64,000 nt of DNA, from assembly GCA_000759755.1 (NCBI GenBank), contig BBMW01000005.1, positions 186,001 to 250,000 of the forward strand. Direction: 5' to 3'. How positions within the stretch are numbered: the stretch's first letter is position 1; every line of letters starts with the position of its first letter. The notes beneath the pieces are model-generated. The model was not told the origin of the DNA and made no database searches. It saw only the letters and a program-made list of their open reading frames with translations. Positions 60,050 to 64,000 of the stretch are shown here, piece after piece. The translations under genes were made by a program, and so were the position numbers. This stretch comes from Citrobacter werkmanii NBRC 105721 (GTDB taxonomy: Bacteria > Pseudomonadota > Gammaproteobacteria > Enterobacterales > Enterobacteriaceae).

Positions 60050-61241
60050 GAGATCCTCTCGGACGTTCTACTGCCAGTGCGACCCCCTGACCACCGCCTA
60101 CGCACAGTGTGGCCAACCCTTTGGCGGCGTTGCTGCGGGCCATTTCATGCAGCAGGGTCACCAGAATCCGGCACCCGGACGCGCCAATCGGATGACCCAG
60201 CGCGATCGCGCCGCCATTGACGTTAACTTTGCTGCTGTCCCAGTTCAGTGATTCGCCAACCGCCAGCGCTTGTGCGGCAAATGCTTCGTTGGCTTCAATG
60301 AGATCAACATCGTTCAGCGTCCAGCCAGCCCGTTTCAGACACTGAAGTGACGCTTCCACTGGCCCAATGCCCATAATGGCCGGATCGACGCCGGAGACCG
60401 CGTAGCCCGCCACCCGTCCCAGAACCGGCAAATTGAGTTCCGCGGCTTTGGCGGCGCTCATTAGCATCACCGCCGCGGCGCCATCATTAATTGAAGAAGC
60501 ATTCCCGGCGGTCACCGTACCGTTTCCTGGCCGAAAGGCGGGCTTGAGCTGCGCCAGCTTATCGGCCTGAGTATCCGGGCGAGGCTGTTCGTCACGGTCC
60601 ACTACACGCGGCGCTTTTTTCCCCTGCGGAACGCTGACCGGGGTAATCTCCGCACTAAAACGACCGGCTTCCATTGCGGCAGCCGCTTTTTGCTGGGAGT
60701 GCAGAGCAAATGCGTCCTGTTGCTCACGACTGATAACAAACTTATCTGCCAGATTTTCCGCGGTAATGCCCATGTGATAGTCGTTGAAGGCATCCCACAA
60801 ACCGTCATGTACTACGCTGTCTTTCAGGCTGGCATGACCCAGGCGCAGACCTGCCCGCGCGCCGTCGAGAAAATAGGGCGCGTTGCTCATGCTCTCCTGC
60901 CCACCGGCAATCACAATTTGCGCATCACCGCAGCGAATCGTCTGTACCGCCTGATGCACCGCCTTCAGACCCGAGCCGCACACCAGATTAATGGTTAGCG
61001 CTGGCGTAGTGGCCGGCAAACCCGCACGTAACGCCGTCTGTCTGGCAGGGTTTTGACCACAGCCCGTCGTGAGCACCTGACCCAAAATCACTTCATCAAT
61101 TTGCTCTGGTGCCACCGCCGTTTTTTCCAGCAGGGAACGGATCACCACCGAACCGAGTTCAACCGCCGAAAGCGGCGCCAGCGCGCCATGAAAACTGCCA
61201 ATCGGGGTGCGCGTTGCCGCGACAATAACAACATCCTGCAT
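60039..61241 (-). CDS. Acetyl-CoA C-acetyltransferase (thiolase)
   Basis: A 400-residue thiolase. The nucleophilic Cys lies in [18 protein letters not shown], the second motif in [20 protein letters not shown] and the last active-site Cys in [14 protein letters not shown]. It would split acetoacetyl-CoA made by the CoA-transferase into two acetyl-CoA. I chose the ATG at 61241 ([16 protein letters not shown]) with GAGGAGCTGAC upstream. It is an AtoB-type enzyme outside the usual ato locus. Confidence 0.92.
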   Translation of the reverse strand: MQDVVIVAATRTPIGSFHGALAPLSAVELGSVVIRSLLEKTAVAPEQIDEVILGQVLTTGCGQNPARQTALRAGLPATTPALTINLVCGSGLKAVHQAVQTIRCGDAQIVIAGGQESMSNAPYFLDGARAGLRLGHASLKDSVVHDGLWDAFNDYHMGITAENLADKFVISREQQDAFALHSQQKAAAAMEAGRFSAEITPVSVPQGKKAPRVVDRDEQPRPDTQADKLAQLKPAFRPGNGTVTAGNASSINDGAAAVMLMSAAKAAELNLPVLGRVAGYAVSGVDPAIMGIGPVEASLQCLKRAGWTLNDVDLIEANEAFAAQALAVGESLNWDSSKVNVNGGAIALGHPIGASGCRILVTLLHEMARSNAAKGLATLCVGGGQGVALAVERPRGSHEK

Positions 61242-61251
61242 GGTCAGCTCC

Positions 61252-61908
61252 TCAGTTAAATTGCATTTCGGGGACATTTTCAGGCACGATCAGCTTGCCG
61301 GCGGTTCTGGCGACGATTTCATCCACGCTGATACCCGGGGCGCGTTCACGCAGAATGAACGCCCCATCAGCAATCTCCAGCAGCGCCAGATCGGTAAGCA
61401 CGCGTTTGATGCAGGCCACGCCGGTCAGCGGCAGAGTGCATGCAGGAAGCAATTTTGACTCACCGCTTTTGGAGGCATGGGTCATTACAACGATGATGTT
61501 GTCGGCTCCGGCCACCAGGTCCATTGCGCCCCCCATGCCTTTCACCATTTTTCCGGGGATCATCCACGAGGCGATATTGCCGTTAACATCGACTTCAAAC
61601 GCGCCGAGCACCGTCAGGTCAACGTGGCCGCCGCGGATCATCGCGAAGGATTGCGCCGAGTCGAAAATCGCTGCGCCTTTGCGCGCCGTCACGGTCTGTT
61701 TTCCGGCGTTGATCATGTCCGCATCAATTTCGTCTTCGGTGGGAAACGGCCCCATACCCAGCAAACCGTTTTCCGATTGCAGCATCACGTCCATACCATC
61801 GGGGATGTAGTTCGCTACCAGAGTGGGAATACCAATCCCAAGGTTGACGTAATAACCGTCGCGCAGCTCACGGGCGACACGCATTGCCATTTGTTCACGC
61901 GTTAACAT
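61252..61908 (-). CDS. 3-oxoacid CoA-transferase subunit B
   Basis: A 218-residue beta subunit. The catalytic Glu lies in [12 protein letters not shown], and [14 protein letters not shown] and [13 protein letters not shown] are conserved family segments. With the alpha subunit it transfers CoA from an acyl-CoA to acetoacetate or another short-chain acid. It begins 2 bp after the alpha gene. It is AtoA-like or ScoB-like. Confidence 0.92.
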   Translation of the reverse strand: MLTREQMAMRVARELRDGYYVNLGIGIPTLVANYIPDGMDVMLQSENGLLGMGPFPTEDEIDADMINAGKQTVTARKGAAIFDSAQSFAMIRGGHVDLTVLGAFEVDVNGNIASWMIPGKMVKGMGGAMDLVAGADNIIVVMTHASKSGESKLLPACTLPLTGVACIKRVLTDLALLEIADGAFILRERAPGISVDEIVARTAGKLIVPENVPEMQFN

Positions 61909-61910
61909 GG

Positions 61911-62618
61911 TCAGGCTCCTTTCTGGCGCAGGGTGCGTTGTTCAATACGTTTTTCAAATTGCCCCTGAATAATGCGGTTAACAAAAATTCCGGGGGTATG
62001 AATCGCAGAGGGATCCAACTCGCCAGGGGGGACGATCTCTTCGACTTCCACTACGGTAATGCGCCCGGCAGCGGCCATCAGCGGATTAAAATTCTGTGCG
62101 GTATGGCGATAGATAACATTGCCGTACCAGTCGGCTTTCCAGCCTTTGACCAGCGCAAAATCCCCGGTTATGGCCTGCTCTAAAATGTACGGACGTCCGG
62201 CAAACTCGCGCACCTCTTTTCCTTCAGCCACGGGGGTACCGTATCCGGTCGCGGTGAAGAAAGCGGGGATCCCCGCGCCGCCAGCGCGCAACTGCTCCGC
62301 CAGCGTGCCTTGCGGCGTCAGGATGGCTTCCAGTTCGCCACTAAGCACCTGCTTTTCAAACAGCGCGTTTTCACCCACATAGGATGCGACCACTTTGCGC
62401 ACCTGACGCGTTTCCAGCAGCACGCCGAGACCAAAACCGTCCACGCCGCAGTTGTTTGACACCACGGTAAGTCCCTGAACTTCCCGACGACGTACTTCGG
62501 CAATCAGATTTTCAGGGATCCCACACAAGCCAAAACCGCCCGCCAGCAGCGTCATGTTGTCGGTCAGTCCTTCCAGCGCCTCTTGATACGTGGCGACCCG
62601 TTTATCCAGTCCAGCCAT
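61911..62618 (-). CDS. 3-oxoacid CoA-transferase subunit A
   Basis: A 235-residue alpha subunit with the glycine-rich [13 protein letters not shown] motif, [12 protein letters not shown] and [21 protein letters not shown] chose the ATG at 62618 ([15 protein letters not shown]), which has a strong AGGAGGGGC site; a longer start at 62696 is not supported by homology. It is the first gene of the operon and diverges from a LysR gene 142 bp away, so it marks the operon promoter. Confidence 0.92.
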   Translation of the reverse strand: MAGLDKRVATYQEALEGLTDNMTLLAGGFGLCGIPENLIAEVRRREVQGLTVVSNNCGVDGFGLGVLLETRQVRKVVASYVGENALFEKQVLSGELEAILTPQGTLAEQLRAGGAGIPAFFTATGYGTPVAEGKEVREFAGRPYILEQAITGDFALVKGWKADWYGNVIYRHTAQNFNPLMAAAGRITVVEVEEIVPPGELDPSAIHTPGIFVNRIIQGQFEKRIEQRTLRQKGA

Positions 62619-62760
62619 ATACTTGCCCCTCCTGTTGTCCTTGCCGACATCATTGGGGGAGAAAAATGATTTGTTAATTTTAAATTTGTGACTCACTCAT
62701 TGGGTTTTTTTATCAATTTAATGTTAATTAAAGGTATTCAACAGGTTAAAGGAATGCGAA

Positions 62761-63651
62761 ATGGGAATGAGCATCAAACAGTTACGCGCGTTTTTAGCGG
62801 TAGCTCACACTCTGAATTTCGCTCATGCCAGTGAAAGACTGAATATGTCGCAACCCGCATTAAGCCTGGCGATTAAAGGACTGGAGGATTCGTTAGGTGG
62901 AGCTTTACTGTTGAGAACTACCCGCAAAGTGACCCTGACGCAGGAAGGGGAAACGTTGCTGAATATGGGGCGACAGCTGCTTGCGGACTGGGAGAACACG
63001 GAAGAGGCAATGCGCCAGCGATTCACGCTGCAACGCGGTAAAATCTCTATTGCCGCCATGCCTTCATTTGCCGCTAACGTCCTGCCATCGGTACTAAAAA
63101 CGTTTCGTGATTCCTATTCTGGTATCAACGTAACGGTTCACGATGTGATTAACGAACAGGTCATTGAGATGGTGAGTGAAGGGCGGGTAGAGATGGGTAT
63201 TGCCTTCGAACCGGACTATTCCGGGCATCTGCATTTCACCCCGCTTGGCGTGGATCGTTTTATCGCGATTGTCCCGCCAACCTGCCGACTGGCAGGGCGG
63301 GATCGTATTGCGTGGCGTGAACTGCTGACGCTGGATTTTATCACCCTGCAACGTCCTTCCGCCGTGCGTCTGATGCTGGAAGAACAGCTGGTGCAAAGCG
63401 GGCATTCGCTGGAGGTGGCGCTGGAGAGCCATCAACTGGTAACCATTGGCCGGCTGGTGGCTAAGGGCCTGGGCGGCAGCGCGGTACCTGCGCTGTGCCG
63501 TACGCAAATGACTGAATTAGGCGCAACCTGTATCGATCTGGACACGCCGGTGATCCAGCGCCGGATCGGCGTTCTGCGTTCGGCACATCATAAGTTATCT
63601 ACTGCCTCAGAAGTGCTGGTGGATACTCTGAAAAAGGCGTATTGCGCCTGA
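62761..63651 (+). CDS. LysR-family regulator of the 3-hydroxybutyrate operon
   Basis: A 296-residue LysR protein. The helix-turn-helix is LNFAHASERLNMSQPALSLA, followed by IKGLEDSLGGALLLRTTRKV; the ligand domain follows. It is divergent from the CoA-transferase operon, the classical layout for its activator. The intergenic stretch (62619-62760) is AT-rich with AAATTTGTGACT-like half-sites, but I could not identify a clear T-N11-A box. The inducer is probably a short-chain hydroxy or keto acid, by inference. Confidence 0.9.
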   Translation: MGMSIKQLRAFLAVAHTLNFAHASERLNMSQPALSLAIKGLEDSLGGALLLRTTRKVTLTQEGETLLNMGRQLLADWENTEEAMRQRFTLQRGKISIAAMPSFAANVLPSVLKTFRDSYSGINVTVHDVINEQVIEMVSEGRVEMGIAFEPDYSGHLHFTPLGVDRFIAIVPPTCRLAGRDRIAWRELLTLDFITLQRPSAVRLMLEEQLVQSGHSLEVALESHQLVTIGRLVAKGLGGSAVPALCRTQMTELGATCIDLDTPVIQRRIGVLRSAHHKLSTASEVLVDTLKKAYCA

Positions 63652-63664
63652 TTTTCCGCCGCGT

Positions 63665-64000
63665 TCAGCTCACGTTAACCGCCCGCCAGCAGCGAACCTC
63701 ACATCCTGATTCGCTGGACCGCAAGATCTGTTTATTCTCACAGCCACGGATCGCCAACGGACATCTGTCACGAAAAAAACAGCCCTCAGGCAGCGTTCGG
63801 TTCCCCGGTAGTTCGGTTTTCCGTAACACTAAATCCTCCGCTAGCGGTGCTCCCGTTTTAGGGACGGAGTCGAGTAATAATCGCGTGTAGGGATGGGCAG
63901 GATGAGTAAGAACCTGCTGCGTTTCACCCAGTTCAACAATTTGCCCAAGGTACATCACCGCCACGCGATCGCTCATATGGCGAACCACCGACACGTTATG
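63665..64000 (-). CDS. ddpF: Peptide ABC transporter ATP-binding protein, C-terminal part (DdpF-like)
   Basis: The 5' end is beyond the window; about 112 C-terminal residues are present. It carries the post-Walker B segment HNVSVVRHMSDRVAVMYLGQ and the oligopeptide-ATPase C-terminal signature AHPYTRLLLDSVPKTG, with the Cys of FFRDRCPLAIRGCE, a cluster typical of DppF/OppF-type ATPases. Its place next to osmC equals that of E. coli ddpF, the last gene of the D-Ala-D-Ala importer operon. The identity rests on this synteny. Confidence 0.8.
   Translation of the reverse strand, partial: HNVSVVRHMSDRVAVMYLGQIVELGETQQVLTHPAHPYTRLLLDSVPKTGAPLAEDLVLRKTELPGNRTLPEGCFFRDRCPLAIRGCENKQILRSSESGCEVRCWRAVNVS

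Overview
The window is chromosomal DNA of an enteric bacterium (Enterobacteriaceae). Gene order follows the E. coli/Salmonella backbone from ydcY to ddpF: ydcY-ydcZ-mnaT-curA-pqqU-yncE-ansP, yncG-pptA, nhoA-yddE-narVWYZ-narU, yddG-fdnGHI, higBA(yddM)-maeA-sra-osmC-ddpF. The smvR/smvA pair and the OmpD-type porin beside yddG are arranged as in Salmonella. Several metabolic cassettes are in neither E. coli K-12 nor, as far as I recall, typical Salmonella, so Citrobacter or a near relative is my best guess (inference).

Layout. 1-9 kb: end of a DppA-like peptide-binding protein, ydcYZ, mnaT, an XRE-cupin regulator, curA, the Fur-controlled pair pqqU/yncE, a small lipoprotein and ansP. 9-17.8 kb: an Aer-like receptor, then a seven-gene operon (two flavin monooxygenases, M20 deacetylase, N-acetyltransferase, three-part ABC importer). 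Its content matches the Bacillus ytm/yxe operons that salvage cysteine from S-alkyl- or S-(2-succino)cysteine. 17.8-20.3 kb: an AT-rich three-gene insert flanked by a 59-bp direct repeat of the end of the ABC ATPase gene. It encodes a PAAR spike protein, a large protein with papain-like Q-x5-C and His motifs, and a small lipoprotein, and looks like an orphan type VI secretion effector/immunity cassette. 20-31 kb: quinone oxidoreductase with LysR regulator, yncG, pptA, a secreted alkylsulfatase, a flavin reductase, a Ser-type arylsulfatase with its anaerobic maturase, nhoA and yddE.

31-50 kb: anaerobic respiration. This holds the second nitrate reductase (narZYWV) with narU and the selenoprotein formate dehydrogenase N (fdnGHI), which has an in-frame UGA, a SECIS hairpin and NarL/FNR promoter sites. 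Between them lie the smvR/smvA drug-efflux pair, a GFA-like protein, the porin and yddG. The porin-yddG gap carries a promoter, a short ORF and a terminator on the otherwise empty plus strand, a candidate small RNA. 49.6-56.9 kb: an exported pyrophosphatase, a HigBA toxin-antitoxin pair with a 10+10 bp palindromic operator, an ABC-F ATPase preceded by a well-translated 27-codon leader ORF with attenuator-like folding, an exported endonuclease/exonuclease/phosphatase-fold protein, maeA, sra and osmC.

56.9-64 kb: a six-gene operon for 3-hydroxybutyrate/short-chain ketoacid use (dehydrogenase, GntP permease, hydroxyacyl-CoA dehydrogenase, thiolase, both CoA-transferase subunits) with a divergent LysR gene, inserted between osmC and ddpF. 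The strongest candidates for something undescribed are the PAAR/cysteine-protease-like/lipoprotein cassette with its flanking repeat, the ABC-F leader region and the 43.6-kb small RNA.
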